DNA of 47,169 nt from Anaeroplasma bactoclasticum (GCA_023663825.1 JAMPGQ010000008.1:1-47169), one strand, 5' to 3'. Positions 25,056 through 33,440 are shown, numbered from the stretch's first letter. Numbers and translations: made by a program. Notes: generated from the sequence alone by a model not told the origin.

Positions 25056-27836
25056 ATGGAAGATTTATTTTTGACAAATTATTCTAAAATTACATTTTTA
25101 GAAAAAATAAAAAACTCTTTAGAAACTTGTACTTCTTTTTCTTTTAGTGTTAGTTTTATAAAGAAAGCAGGTTTAATACTACTAGAACCATATATTATCG
25201 ATGCATTAAATAGAGGTGCACAAGGAAAAATTATCACTTCCACATATCAAAATTTCACAGATATTTCTTCTTTAAAAACATTCCAAAAATGGATGCAAGA
25301 TTATTCGAATTTTCAATGTCATTTGGATTATTTATCTTTTGGCGATAATGGATTTCATTCTAAAGGCTATTTGTTTGTATATCAGGATTCTTTTGAATTT
25401 ATTGTTGGTTCTACAAATATAACTCGCTTTGCTTTATTAAAAAATATAGAATGGAATGTATCTTTAAAATCTCCTATGACTTTACAATCTTATGAAAGTG
25501 CTCAAAAGGAATTTAATATTTTATGGTCAGAAACAAGTTTGCTCACTCAAAAATTAATTGAGAATTATGGATTGCAATTAGAATATGCTATAGAAAAATG
25601 GGATATGGATTATTTTGATCCATTAAATGAGCAAATAAAGCCTAACCATATGCAAAAAAAAGCATTGAAAGAATTAAGAAGATATAGAGATATGGGTGTT
25701 TCAAAATCATTAGTTATTTCTGCTACTGGATCAGGGAAAACGTATTTAGCTGCTTTCGATGCAAAAAATTATGATGCAAGGCGTTTACTTTATGTTGTAC
25801 ATAGAGACGCTATTTTGCTTTCTGCTAGAGATACTTTTGAAAAGGTATTTTCCAGCGAAAGGACTTATGGTTTATATACAGGAAAGCAAAAAGAAGATTT
25901 TTCGGATTTTATTTTTGCTTCAAACATTATGCTAAGGAATCATTTGTTAGATTTTTCGCCAGATGAGTTTGACTATATAGTAATGGATGAATGTCACCAT
26001 ATAGCTGCAGATTCTTATCGCGAAATCATAAATTATTTTAAACCTGGGTTTTTATTGGGTATAACTGCGACTCCAGAGCGCATGGATAATCAAGATATAT
26101 TTGAAATGTTTGATAAAAACGTCCCATATGAACTTCGTCTTAGAGATGCTATAATTAATGATCTTGTAGTTCCATTTCATTATTATGGTATTAGGAATTA
26201 TCTTGTTGATTATGGATTTAAGGATAACACAAGAATTTCTAGAGAAATTTCTAAAAAGCAAAATATAGTTTTTATTACAAATGAAATTGAAAAACATCGT
26301 CCTAGTGGCAAATTGAAAGCTTTGGCTTTTTGTACAACAATCAATCATGCCCAACTTATGGCAAATGAATTTTTGGAGATGGGATACAATGCTATTGCTT
26401 TGACCGGGAAAAATGATTTAAGCCAAAGAACAAAAGCTTTTCATGATTTGCAAAATGAATCAAACGATTTGGAGATAATTTGCGCTATTGATATTTTAAA
26501 TGAAGGTGTCGATATCCCTGCAGTGAATATGGTTTTATTTTTGCGCCCGACAGAATCTTCAACAATCTTTTTGCAACAATTAGGGCGTGGTTTGCGTAAA
26601 TATGAGAATAAACCTTATGTAACTGTTTTAGATTTTATAGGAAATAATTATGATCGTTCAATTCAAATGGCAATGGCTCTTGGGACATTAGGAAAAAGTA
26701 CGATTATAGAAAAGCCATATTTAATGGATTTAGTTAGAACAGAGTTTAAATCTTTAAATATACCTGGAGTGGAGATTCATATTGATGAGCTTTCAAAAGA
26801 AGAGATTATTGATTATATAAAGAATGAAAACTTCAATAGAAAGGATTTTTTGAAAAAAGATTATGAAAACTTCAAATCCTATTTAAGAATTTCAACCTAT
26901 CCGACACATATGGATTTTTTGAATAGTGATTGTGCACCCGATTTGATGAGAATAATGAAATCGAAAATAGATGGAAAGAAAAATGTGAGCTATTATGATT
27001 TTTTGAGAAAAATTGGAGAAACCTCATTACCTGTTTTTACAGATTCTCAAATTGATTTAATTAATAGCGTATCTAATTTATTACCATTAGTGCGACCAGA
27101 TGAATTTATAATCATTCAAAATTTGCTACAATCAGAAAATCCATTCAAATTCACTATAGAAAATACAAAATCTAACGATAAAACTATGAATCATGCTTAT
27201 ACTCTGTTATACAAAGAAAGAATTTTGAATGAAAATTATACACTGAATACTGATTTAATTACACAAGAATTTAAGGACTTTGTTCAAGACATTCTAAGTT
27301 ACGGTCTGGCTAGATATGAAATTGAATTTGGTGAATATGATGGTATATTTAAATTATATGGAAATTATTATAAAGAACAAATTATGCGTTTATTGCTTCA
27401 AGATGGATTAATGTTTATGAAAGGGACTAAATTCGATAACGATGGCACAACATATCTATTTGTTGGGTTAAAAAAAGATAAGGAAAAGCAAGAACGCACA
27501 AATTATAAAGATAAATTTTTGTCTCCATATGAGTTTCAGTGGGAATCAGAGAATAACACCACTTGGAACAATAGTGTTGGTTTAAAGTTGAAAAACACGA
27601 AAATTGTTCACCTATTTGTTAGAAAAATGGATGAGGAAGATGGCATAACATTACCATTCACTTATTTTGGTACAGGAAAATTTACGAATCCAAGAGAATC
27701 TTTTGTAGAAACAATTGATAAGCAAGGAAATCCATGCAAAGTACCGACATTACTTTTTGATGTTTTATTAGATGAAAAAGTAAGTGACGATTATTATTTT
27801 GATTTTGAGATTCCACACAATACAATAGAAAGTTAG
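25056..27836 (+). CDS. PLD-nuclease/DEAD helicase/DUF3427 protein
   Basis: About 926 residues. The N-terminal domain is phospholipase-D-like, with FHSKGYLF (His101, Lys103) and GSTNIT about 15 residues on, a single HxK motif that would need a dimer for activity. A superfamily 2 helicase follows: Walker A SATGSGKT near 222, DECHH at 311 to 315, GITATPER near 334 and QQLGRGLRK near 507. The last 300 residues match DUF3427. Such proteins occur in genomic islands and are suspected in DNA restriction or repair. ATG 25056 is chosen over 25026 because AGGGAGG stands six bases before it. A NUDIX gene follows seven bases on. Confidence 0.82.
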   Translation: MEDLFLTNYSKITFLEKIKNSLETCTSFSFSVSFIKKAGLILLEPYIIDALNRGAQGKIITSTYQNFTDISSLKTFQKWMQDYSNFQCHLDYLSFGDNGFHSKGYLFVYQDSFEFIVGSTNITRFALLKNIEWNVSLKSPMTLQSYESAQKEFNILWSETSLLTQKLIENYGLQLEYAIEKWDMDYFDPLNEQIKPNHMQKKALKELRRYRDMGVSKSLVISATGSGKTYLAAFDAKNYDARRLLYVVHRDAILLSARDTFEKVFSSERTYGLYTGKQKEDFSDFIFASNIMLRNHLLDFSPDEFDYIVMDECHHIAADSYREIINYFKPGFLLGITATPERMDNQDIFEMFDKNVPYELRLRDAIINDLVVPFHYYGIRNYLVDYGFKDNTRISREISKKQNIVFITNEIEKHRPSGKLKALAFCTTINHAQLMANEFLEMGYNAIALTGKNDLSQRTKAFHDLQNESNDLEIICAIDILNEGVDIPAVNMVLFLRPTESSTIFLQQLGRGLRKYENKPYVTVLDFIGNNYDRSIQMAMALGTLGKSTIIEKPYLMDLVRTEFKSLNIPGVEIHIDELSKEEIIDYIKNENFNRKDFLKKDYENFKSYLRISTYPTHMDFLNSDCAPDLMRIMKSKIDGKKNVSYYDFLRKIGETSLPVFTDSQIDLINSVSNLLPLVRPDEFIIIQNLLQSENPFKFTIENTKSNDKTMNHAYTLLYKERILNENYTLNTDLITQEFKDFVQDILSYGLARYEIEFGEYDGIFKLYGNYYKEQIMRLLLQDGLMFMKGTKFDNDGTTYLFVGLKKDKEKQERTNYKDKFLSPYEFQWESENNTTWNNSVGLKLKNTKIVHLFVRKMDEEDGITLPFTYFGTGKFTNPRESFVETIDKQGNPCKVPTLLFDVLLDEKVSDDYYFDFEIPHNTIES

Positions 27837-27843
27837 TGATATT

Positions 27844-28245
27844 ATGAAACACATAGAAGTTGTTTGCGCATTTATTTTCAATAATAAAAAAGAAATCTTT
27901 TGCTGTAAAAGAGGAACAGGGCGAGCATTAGAAGGCTTTTGGGAATTTCCAGGAGGAAAGATTGAACGCAATGAATTTAAGGAGAAAGCAATTGTCCGTG
28001 AAATAAAAGAAGAACTAAAGGCAACAATTCTGCCTATAAAATATGTAGGTAGTGTTTATCATGAATATAAACTTCTTCAAGTGCCTTTTAGTATAACTAT
28101 GTATGGTTATCTTTGTGAATTGATTGATGGCGAATTAACTTTAACAGAACATACGAATTATATGTGGTTAAAAGCAGAAGAGTTATCAAATGTGGCATTT
28201 GCTGCTGCGGACAAGCCTTTTATTGATATGCTTAAAGATCTTTAA
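27844..28245 (+). CDS. NUDIX hydrolase, MutT-like
   Basis: A 133-residue NUDIX protein. The box GGKIERNEFKEKAIVREIKEEL (written in two parts: GGKIERNE, then FKEKAIVREIKEEL) keeps the G-x5-E-x7-RE-x2-EE metal site. The length and the EFPGGK and YVGSVYHEY segments fit MutT-type (deoxy)nucleotide triphosphate pyrophosphohydrolases. It would remove oxidised or unusual nucleotides. It starts seven bases after the DUF3427 helicase and should be translated from the same message; NUDIX proteins beside or fused to such helicases are known, which suggests joint action. Convergent with a resolvase gene three bases away. Confidence 0.85.
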   Translation: MKHIEVVCAFIFNNKKEIFCCKRGTGRALEGFWEFPGGKIERNEFKEKAIVREIKEELKATILPIKYVGSVYHEYKLLQVPFSITMYGYLCELIDGELTLTEHTNYMWLKAEELSNVAFAAADKPFIDMLKDL

Positions 28246-28248
28246 AAA

Positions 28249-28848
28249 TTAATATTTTATTTGATAGTTCTTTAAATGTTTGTAAAAAGTTCCCCTTGAT
28301 ATTTTTAAAAAGGTATAGGCTTCAAAAGCTGTCAACTTTTTATTAATATATAAATTAAATATTTCATCTGAATTTTTAGGTAGACACTTTGTGGGTCTAC
28401 CTAATTTTTTTCCTTTTAGTTTTGCAACAAAAAGACCTTCCTTGGTTCTTTGACTTATATTAACTCTTTCAGTTTCGGCAACGAAGGATAATACCTGTAA
28501 TACAATATCAGTTATAAATTTTCCTATTAATCCGTTTTCTTTACCTCTAGTATCAAGAATGGGCATATCTAATACCAATATATTTATTCCTTTTGTTATA
28601 GTTAGTTTTTTCCATTCTTCTATAATCATATCATAATTTCTTCCTAATCTATCAAGTGACTTAATAACTAATAAATCTTCTTTTTTCAGTTTTTTTACTA
28701 ATTTTTTATAGTTTTCACGCTCAAATGTTTTTCCGCTTACTTGATCAATATAAATATCCTTTTCTTGAATTCCATATCTTATTAGCTCATCAACTTGTCT
28801 ATCAATTTTTTGAAGAAGAGTAGAAACTCTAGCATATCCATATATCAT
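28249..28848 (-). CDS. Small serine recombinase (resolvase/invertase)
   Basis: A 199-residue recombinase. MIYGYARVST places the catalytic Ser at residue 9, SLDRLGRNYDMIIEEW gives the Arg active-site helix, ETERVNISQRTKEG the dimer helix E, and LGRPTKCLP leads into a C-terminal Hin-type helix-turn-helix. Such enzymes invert or resolve short DNA segments. It is divergent from the Mpi-type invertase at 29293, with a restriction-modification fragment between them. AGGATTT stands ahead of the start, a modest ribosome site. Confidence 0.9.
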   Translation of the reverse strand: MIYGYARVSTLLQKIDRQVDELIRYGIQEKDIYIDQVSGKTFERENYKKLVKKLKKEDLLVIKSLDRLGRNYDMIIEEWKKLTITKGINILVLDMPILDTRGKENGLIGKFITDIVLQVLSFVAETERVNISQRTKEGLFVAKLKGKKLGRPTKCLPKNSDEIFNLYINKKLTAFEAYTFLKISRGTFYKHLKNYQIKY

Positions 28849-28880
28849 AATATTAAATCCTCCATGTAAAGTATTATATA

Positions 28881-28915
28881 AAAAAAGTCGATCCTATGAA
28901 AGTTTAGAAATCGAC
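28881..28915 (-). terminator. Terminator reading leftward, below the R-M fragment
   Basis: On the minus strand GTCGAT pairs with ATCGAC and runs into TTTTTT. It lies just after the stop of the restriction-modification fragment and seems to be a retained terminator. Confidence 0.55.
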
Positions 28916-28952
28916 CATTTTATATACAATATAAATACCATTAATTTTATGG

Positions 28953-29273
28953 CTATATTTTAACATTTTTCTCAAAAAAAGTCCATACTATATCAAAATC
29001 GGGCCGTTCAATAAACGGTCGTATAATTTCAGCAGATAAGGGATTTTGATTGACTATTTTCATATAGGTATTTTTATCTATTATAAATGCTTCGTTGTAA
29101 CCTGTTAGCACTCCTCGATAAATATTTAAATTCCAATTCTTCAGTTTGATCCCATTGAGTTCCATCTTCCTTTTTATTGAATGCTCAATTTGATTAAGAA
29201 GAATCCAGTTTTCTTCAGATTCAAATGCTAAAATATTTGCTTCTTGCTCAACAAAAACGCTCGTATAATATAT
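28953..29273 (-). pseudogene. Fragment of a TaqI-type DNA methyltransferase/type IIG R-M enzyme
   Basis: The open frame has no start of its own and runs from a TGA at 29274 to 28953, about 106 codons. WNLNIYRGVLTGYNEAFIID and SAEIIRPFI match the TaqI-like C-terminal specificity region of class I methyltransferases and type IIG restriction enzymes, where the text normally goes on as GRDIKRY. Here it departs to ERPDFDIVWTFFEKNVKI and stops. Both ends are missing, so no catalytic domain remains. ATG 29165 lies inside the match and is not a true start. It is flanked by two divergent invertase genes. Confidence 0.7.
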
Positions 29274-29292
29274 TCAAACAATAGGAGGAAAT

Positions 29293-29922
29293 ATGATATT
29301 TGGTTATATTAGAGTTAGTACTGATAAACAAACAGTAGAGAATCAACGTTTTGAGATTATTAATTATTGCGATTATAATGGATTTAGTGTTGATGATTGG
29401 ATTGAAGAAACGATTTCAGGCACTAAAAGTTATTCAAAAAGAGCATTGGGAATGCTTTTGAAAAAAGTTCAAAAGGGCGATTATATTATTTGTGCAGAAT
29501 TATCAAGACTTGGACGCAATTTATTTATGATAATGGAAATTTTAAACATTTGCATGCAAAAAGAATGTATTGTTTTGACAATTAAAGATGGTTATAAATT
29601 AGGTGATGATATTCAGAGTAAAGTATTAGCTTTTGCTTTTGGTCTTTCTGCTGAAATTGAAAGAAATTTAATATCGCAAAGAACAAAGGAAGCATTAGCT
29701 AAAAAAAGAGCAGATGGTATCATTTTAGGGAGACCTATAGGGCGTAAATCCTCTATAACCAAGTTAACTGGTAAAGAAGAAATAATTGAAAAGCTTTTAT
29801 GCAAGGGCATTAAAAAAGTAAAAATAGCAAAAAAATTAAAAGTTCATAGAAATACTCTATCTAAATTCATTATTGATCACAAATTGAATGTCAGAAAAGA
29901 TATAGCAAGTAATGAAAATTAA
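29293..29922 (+). CDS. Mpi-type DNA invertase (serine recombinase)
   Basis: A 209-residue recombinase whose start, MIFGYIRVSTDKQTVENQRF, is typical of the master invertase Mpi group first described in Bacteroides. Ser9 is the nucleophile; AELSRLGRNLFMIMEI and SAEIERNLISQRTKEALAKK supply the Arg cluster and helix E, and the last 45 residues are a helix-turn-helix. Mpi-type enzymes flip promoters or specificity genes. AATAGGAGG stands six bases before the ATG; a TATAAT at 29264 lies inside the R-M fragment. No convincing pair of inversion sites was found by eye nearby. Confidence 0.88.
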   Translation: MIFGYIRVSTDKQTVENQRFEIINYCDYNGFSVDDWIEETISGTKSYSKRALGMLLKKVQKGDYIICAELSRLGRNLFMIMEILNICMQKECIVLTIKDGYKLGDDIQSKVLAFAFGLSAEIERNLISQRTKEALAKKRADGIILGRPIGRKSSITKLTGKEEIIEKLLCKGIKKVKIAKKLKVHRNTLSKFIIDHKLNVRKDIASNEN

Positions 29923-30003
29923 TTTGCATTATAAAATAACAATAGTTATGTGAAAAATTATCTAAAAACTTTGCAAAAGAAATAGTTTAAAATTTAATAA
30001 ATC

Positions 30004-30031
30004 AAAAAAGTCATAAAGAATGACTTTTTTT
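30004..30031 (+). terminator. Terminator after the Mpi-type invertase
   Basis: AAAAAAGTCAT, loop AAAGA, ATGACTTTTTTT. Strong in both directions. From here to 30172 no gene is seen. Confidence 0.8.
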
Positions 30032-30172
30032 CTTTTTATATACTTGCGTTTACATTAAAAACTGTCCAGTAAGGTGAAAAAAATAACATAAAAGAGGCTC
30101 TAAATAAAGTGGTGTGTTCAACTAAAATGGACATACCATTTTTAAGTGCCTAAAAACCATATCATCCTTTTG

Positions 30173-30460
30173 TTAAATTTTATTATTTTTTAATGTTATG
30201 TTTGCCTCTAACTTTACATTGTTTTTATTGTGATTAGTTTTTCTCCAAGCTAAAATAGGAGAATCTTGGTTCATAGAGAATATGATTCTATATCTAATTC
30301 TATCAAAGTTAATAGAACCAAAGGAAATAACAAAAATAGTCTTGACATATCTGTTGACTCTTTCCATAGGACCATTATTTTTTTGATAATTGATTCCGTT
30401 ATAACAACAATTTTTAATATCTTTAAAAGAATTGAATTTTTGTAAATTAAAATCGTTCTT
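30173..30460 (-). pseudogene. C-terminal fragment of an ISL3-like transposase
   Basis: The frame is open from a TGA at 30461 down to the stop at 30173. It reads NNGPMERVNRYVKTIF followed by SFGSINFDRIRYRI, which matches the C-terminal NGPIE-x2-N-x2-IK...S[FY]G-x2-NF-x3-R-x-R pattern of ISL3-family transposases. The larger N-terminal part with the catalytic DDE residues is absent. ATG 30367 lies within the motif, so this is a remnant and not a small gene. No terminal inverted repeats were recognised. Confidence 0.65.
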
Positions 30461-30540
30461 TCACTATAGTAAGAACTGATACAAAATAATAAAATATATT
30501 AAAAAATATCATTTAAATGAGGAAAATTCTCAATTAAATA

Positions 30541-30568
30541 TTGATTTTTTGTTTTTCTGGCATATAAT
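30541..30568 (+). promoter_or_regulatory. Promoter of the RloA/AbiLi-type ATPase
   Basis: TTGATT, 16 bases, TATAAT, ending 25 bases before the start; GGTGAT is the ribosome site. Confidence 0.6.
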
Positions 30569-30593
30569 ATAAAAGAAAGGTGCTGGTGATATT

Positions 30594-31859
30594 ATGTTGT
30601 TACAATTTAATTTTAAAAATTATAAATCATTTAAAGATGATACAACTCTAGATTTAACTGCCACTAAAATAAGCGAATATGATAAACACATCATTAAAGC
30701 AGGTGGAGAGCAAGTATTACCTATCGCTGCTATATTTGGCGCAAATGCCTCCGGTAAATCTAATGTAATAGAAGCATTTAGATATATGCATGAGTATGTG
30801 AGAGATTCTTTGAATTATGGGGGAGATACATCAAAAAAAGATAAAGATGGCTTTGTAAGACCCACCCCATTTCTTTTTGATAATAATACTAAAGATGCTG
30901 AATCTGTTTTTGAAGTATACTTTATAGACTCTTCTGATTTAAAAGAAAAAACATATAATTATGGTTTTTCTATTGATACAGTTGGGGTTGTAGAAGAATG
31001 GTTGAATGTGAAATCAAAAACTTCTAAGGAAGCATCTAGAATATTTTATAGAAATAGAAATATAGAAGAACTAGATTTAACAGGATTCACTAATAAAGTA
31101 AAAGATAACTTAATGATAGCTTTAGAAAAGGAAACACTTTTAGTTTCTTTGGGCGCAAAACTTAAAGTTGAAAAACTAAAATTTGTTAGAGACTGGTATA
31201 TGAAGAATGAGTTTGCTAATTTTGGTCAACCTGTCGAAAACTTCTTTTTATCAAGCTTAGTTCCTGAAGGCTTTGCGGAAGATGAAGATGTTCAAAGAAA
31301 AGTTTTAAAATATTTATCTTCTTTTGATGAATCTATTATCGATTTCAAAGTTGATACAATAAAAGGAGAAAAAGAAGAAGATAATCAATTTAAAATATTT
31401 GCGATTCATAAAATGGTAGATGGTAATGGATTTGCTTCTATTCCTTTTCAATATGAATCAGCCGGTACTTTAAAAATGTTTGCATTATATCCTTGGGTTG
31501 AAGCAGTATTGTCAGCAGGTGGAATATTAGTAATAGATGAATTAAATGCAAAACTTCACCCACTATTAGTGAGAGTATTTACTCAAACCTTTTTGAATAA
31601 AGAATTGAATCCTAATAATGCTCAGTTAATATTCACTACACATGATTCATGGCAACTAAACGCAAATCTTTTAAGAAGAGATGAAATTTGGTTTACTGAA
31701 AAACAGTCTAATGGAATCTCTCAACTATATTCTTTGGCTGACTTTGTGGATGAAGATGGTGTGAAGATTAGAAAAGACGAAAATTACGAAAAGAACTATT
31801 TATTGGGAAAATATGGAGCTATTCCAACTTTAAAATATTTTGATTTATTTAAGGAGTAG
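30594..31859 (+). CDS. AAA_21 ATPase, RloA/AbiLi-type defence protein
   Basis: A 421-residue SMC-like ATPase. FKNYKSFKDDTTLDLTA is the usual start, Walker A is GANASGKSN (residues 49 to 57), and Walker B is VIDELNAKLHPLL with Asp315-Glu316, followed by FTTHD. The family (AAA_21) includes RloA and AbiLi, which act with RloB/AbiLii in abortive infection; related ATPases pair with OLD-type TOPRIM nucleases. The next frame starts four bases after this stop and is only 23 codons of basic sequence, where a full RloB is expected. The ATPase may therefore be an orphan. Confidence 0.8.
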   Translation: MLLQFNFKNYKSFKDDTTLDLTATKISEYDKHIIKAGGEQVLPIAAIFGANASGKSNVIEAFRYMHEYVRDSLNYGGDTSKKDKDGFVRPTPFLFDNNTKDAESVFEVYFIDSSDLKEKTYNYGFSIDTVGVVEEWLNVKSKTSKEASRIFYRNRNIEELDLTGFTNKVKDNLMIALEKETLLVSLGAKLKVEKLKFVRDWYMKNEFANFGQPVENFFLSSLVPEGFAEDEDVQRKVLKYLSSFDESIIDFKVDTIKGEKEEDNQFKIFAIHKMVDGNGFASIPFQYESAGTLKMFALYPWVEAVLSAGGILVIDELNAKLHPLLVRVFTQTFLNKELNPNNAQLIFTTHDSWQLNANLLRRDEIWFTEKQSNGISQLYSLADFVDEDGVKIRKDENYEKNYLLGKYGAIPTLKYFDLFKE

Positions 31860-31862
31860 TGT

Positions 31863-31934
31863 ATGAGTAATGGGAGTAGAAATGGTCAAAGACAATCAAG
31901 AAGTGAAAGAACAAATGTAAAAAACGTCTCTTGA
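31863..31934 (+). pseudogene. Stub of an RloB/AbiLii-like partner gene
   Basis: Twenty-three codons of Ser/Arg/Asn-rich sequence (MSNGSRNGQRQSRSERTNV start) end in TGA just after an A6 run. RloB-type proteins open with a similar basic tail before a TOPRIM-like domain, and the gene position after the ATPase fits. Removing one A from the run would extend the frame only to about 32005, so the main domain has been lost either way. Assignment rests on position and composition. Confidence 0.4.
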
Positions 31935-32018
31935 CGCTCCTATAGATATTCATATTAGTAGTGTAAAAATAATCACTTCTATTTTTTTGTTCTGCTAAAA
32001 ATCTCAATTTACTTATTG

Positions 32019-32053
32019 AAAAAGCTTATTTTGATTTTCTTTGTAAGCTTTTT
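32019..32053 (+). terminator. Terminator after the ATPase unit
   Basis: AAAAAGCTTA pairs with TAAGCTTTTT, with further T residues following. Confidence 0.7.
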
Positions 32054-32170
32054 TTATTTCCTTTTTTCTTTAGTTAATGACATTGTATACTAATAGCCCC
32101 TCTAATAGTTCCTCTAACGCATACTAACACGCTCATTTATGCAAATTGAATTTGCGGTTTTATACCAAAT

Positions 32171-32194
32171 AAAAATGAGGGAGAACCCTCATTT
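32171..32194 (-). terminator. Terminator of the YafQ/DinJ-type operon
   Basis: On the minus strand AAATGAGGG, loop TTCT, CCCTCATTT, then TTATTT. The toxin's last codons form part of the stem. Confidence 0.8.
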
Positions 32195-32467
32195 GAAAAG
32201 ATCAGAATGACTACCAACTCTATTTAATACTAAAATAAGAACATCATCCTTGATGGAATAAATTAAAAGCCGATCAGGTTCATTATGGTACTCTCTAACA
32301 CCACTATAAGTACCACTTAAGTTATGGTCCTTATATTTAGGAGGAAGAGTTTCACCATTAGATAGCATTTCAATAATAGAAAACAGCTTATCTAAATCCT
32401 TTCCCTGTTTCTTAGCCTTCTTTATATCCTTTTGAAATTGAGTGGTAAATTGAATCTTATATTTCAT
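32189..32467 (-). CDS. YafQ-type mRNA interferase toxin
   Basis: A 92-residue RelE-superfamily toxin, the same length as E. coli YafQ. FTTQFQKDIKKAKKQGKDL, DHNLSGTYSGVREYHNEPDRLL and VGSHSDLF match the family end to end. His48, His61, Asp65 and His87 stand at the positions of YafQ catalytic residues, but the Trp that follows the Asp in YafQ is Arg here. The toxin should cut mRNA on the ribosome. It overlaps the antitoxin by four bases (ATGA), the usual order of antitoxin first. Confidence 0.9.
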   Translation of the reverse strand: MKYKIQFTTQFQKDIKKAKKQGKDLDKLFSIIEMLSNGETLPPKYKDHNLSGTYSGVREYHNEPDRLLIYSIKDDVLILVLNRVGSHSDLFK

Positions 32468-32727
32468 ACACCTAGAGCCTTCTTTAAGTCAGATATATTG
32501 CTATAGGATGCAGAAGTTAAAGATTCACCTTCCTCAATTGCTTTTAGCGTAGTTTCATTTGGAATATTTAGTTTTACATCAAAAGGGATTCCTTGTTCTT
32601 GAATAGATTTTCTTAAAAATATATTGATTGCAGTTGTCATATTTAAACCAAGTTCATTAAAAATCTTTTCTGCAGCAATTTTAACATCCTTATCCATACG
32701 GATATTTATATTTGTACTTTCTTGCAT
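32464..32727 (-). CDS. RelB/DinJ-family antitoxin
   Basis: An 87-residue antitoxin. INIRMDKDVKIAAEKIFNELGLNM is the ribbon-helix-helix DNA-binding and dimer segment of RelB/DinJ proteins; the rest, rich in acidic residues, should wrap the toxin. It is expected to neutralise the YafQ-like partner and repress its own promoter. GAGGAGGT stands six bases before the ATG. The promoter has TTGACG and TAAAAT on the minus strand. Confidence 0.9.
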   Translation of the reverse strand: MQESTNINIRMDKDVKIAAEKIFNELGLNMTTAINIFLRKSIQEQGIPFDVKLNIPNETTLKAIEEGESLTSASYSNISDLKKALGV

Positions 32728-32757
32728 AATTTAACCTCCTCGTATTATTTTATGTTT

Positions 32758-32786
32758 ATTTTAGCATATTATATACACAACGTCAA
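32758..32786 (-). promoter_or_regulatory. Promoter of the YafQ/DinJ-type operon
   Basis: Minus strand: TTGACG (32786 to 32781), 17 bases, TAAAAT (32763 to 32758). The spacer is an AT palindrome-like stretch (GTATATAATATGC) that could be the autoregulation site. Confidence 0.65.
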
Positions 32787-32866
32787 CACAATGCACAAAT
32801 TAATAATTGAAAAAGAAGATGTGGTTTGTAAATACGCAAAACTAGGTGAGGTTTAAAACATAGGAC

Positions 32867-32911
32867 AAACTTTCTCCTGCATAAAATTATGTACAAGAAT
32901 GGAGAAAGTTT
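32867..32911 (+). promoter_or_regulatory. RNA hairpin covering the ribosome site of the next small gene
   Basis: AAACTTTCTCC (32867 to 32877) pairs perfectly with GGAGAAAGTTT (32901 to 32911), and TGCATAA/TTATGTA pairs inside it, leaving a 7-base bulge. The right arm contains the GGAG ribosome site and ends at the base before ATG 32912. Translation would need the hairpin to be opened. It could also be a recombinase site at DNA level. Confidence 0.6.
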
Positions 32912-33067
32912 ATGCCTAAAAAATTTGAATATAAAGTAGAAAGGACCTTTTCAAGCAATGGGCCTACCTTACTAGAAAAAATAATGGAGTATCTTTTTGA
33001 ACAGGAGGATATAAATATAGATGAATCTAGAACTGAACCACCACCAGAATTTAATAGAAACGCATAA
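32912..33067 (+). CDS. Small hypothetical protein ahead of a recombinase stub
   Basis: Fifty-one residues starting MPKKFEYKVERTFSSNGPT. It is charged, with an amphipathic LLEKIMEYLFEQEDI helix and a Pro-rich tail, and I do not recognise a named family. Its stop overlaps the ATG of a serine recombinase stub (TAATG), and small genes of this kind often precede large serine recombinases in Bacillota elements, so it may be a recombination accessory factor; that is inference. The ribosome site lies in a long hairpin. Confidence 0.55.
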   Translation: MPKKFEYKVERTFSSNGPTLLEKIMEYLFEQEDINIDESRTEPPPEFNRNA

Positions 33068-33111
33068 TGTTGTGTATCTATTGTCGTCTTTCTAAAACTG
33101 CTTCATTGTGA
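33067..33111 (+). pseudogene. N-terminal stub of a third large serine recombinase
   Basis: MLCIYCRLSKTASL and stop. IYCRLSK is the catalytic-serine motif seen in the intact recombinase at 35235 (GIYCRLSKDD), and the frame is coupled to the upstream gene by TAATG. Nothing recognisable follows, so only the first 14 codons of the old gene remain. Confidence 0.55.
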
Positions 33112-33440
33112 GATGAAATTTTTTATTATGTTTATAAAATATTAAACATTACAAAAGATAATTTTTTAATAGAAAAATTCAACCACGTTGTAAACACATA
33201 AAACTTTGCAATTTAATTGCAATCTAAGTAACATAGATATAGTAAAATAGTTAAATATATTATTTCAAACTTTAAAGATAATATTTTAGAGACTATTGCT
33301 ACTCCTTAATACAAAGTACAGCATATAAAGGTATTGATTTGATATTGTTTTCAAAGCCAAAATTTTTTGGAGACACTCTAATACTATACTTGGAATTATA
33401 TTTTGAAATATAAGTCTTTAGTTTTATGATAAGATTAATC
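33112..33440. other. Non-coding AT-rich stretch
   Basis: Follows the recombinase stub. No gene, RNA or clear repeat is seen; it is probably eroded sequence of the lost recombinase. Confidence 0.4.

Noticed and set aside
28953-29165. A 70-residue gene starting at ATG 29165
   Set aside because: The homology to the TaqI-like specificity region continues in frame upstream of that ATG without a start, so it is a fragment.
28830-29310. Inverted repeat formed by the two invertase starts
   Set aside because: The likeness comes from shared coding sequence (MIYGYARVST and MIFGYIRVST) and ribosome sites in divergent genes, not from a cross-over site.
30173-30367. A 64-residue gene on the minus strand
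   Set aside because: The ATG falls inside the NGPMERVN transposase motif; the open frame upstream belongs to the same remnant.
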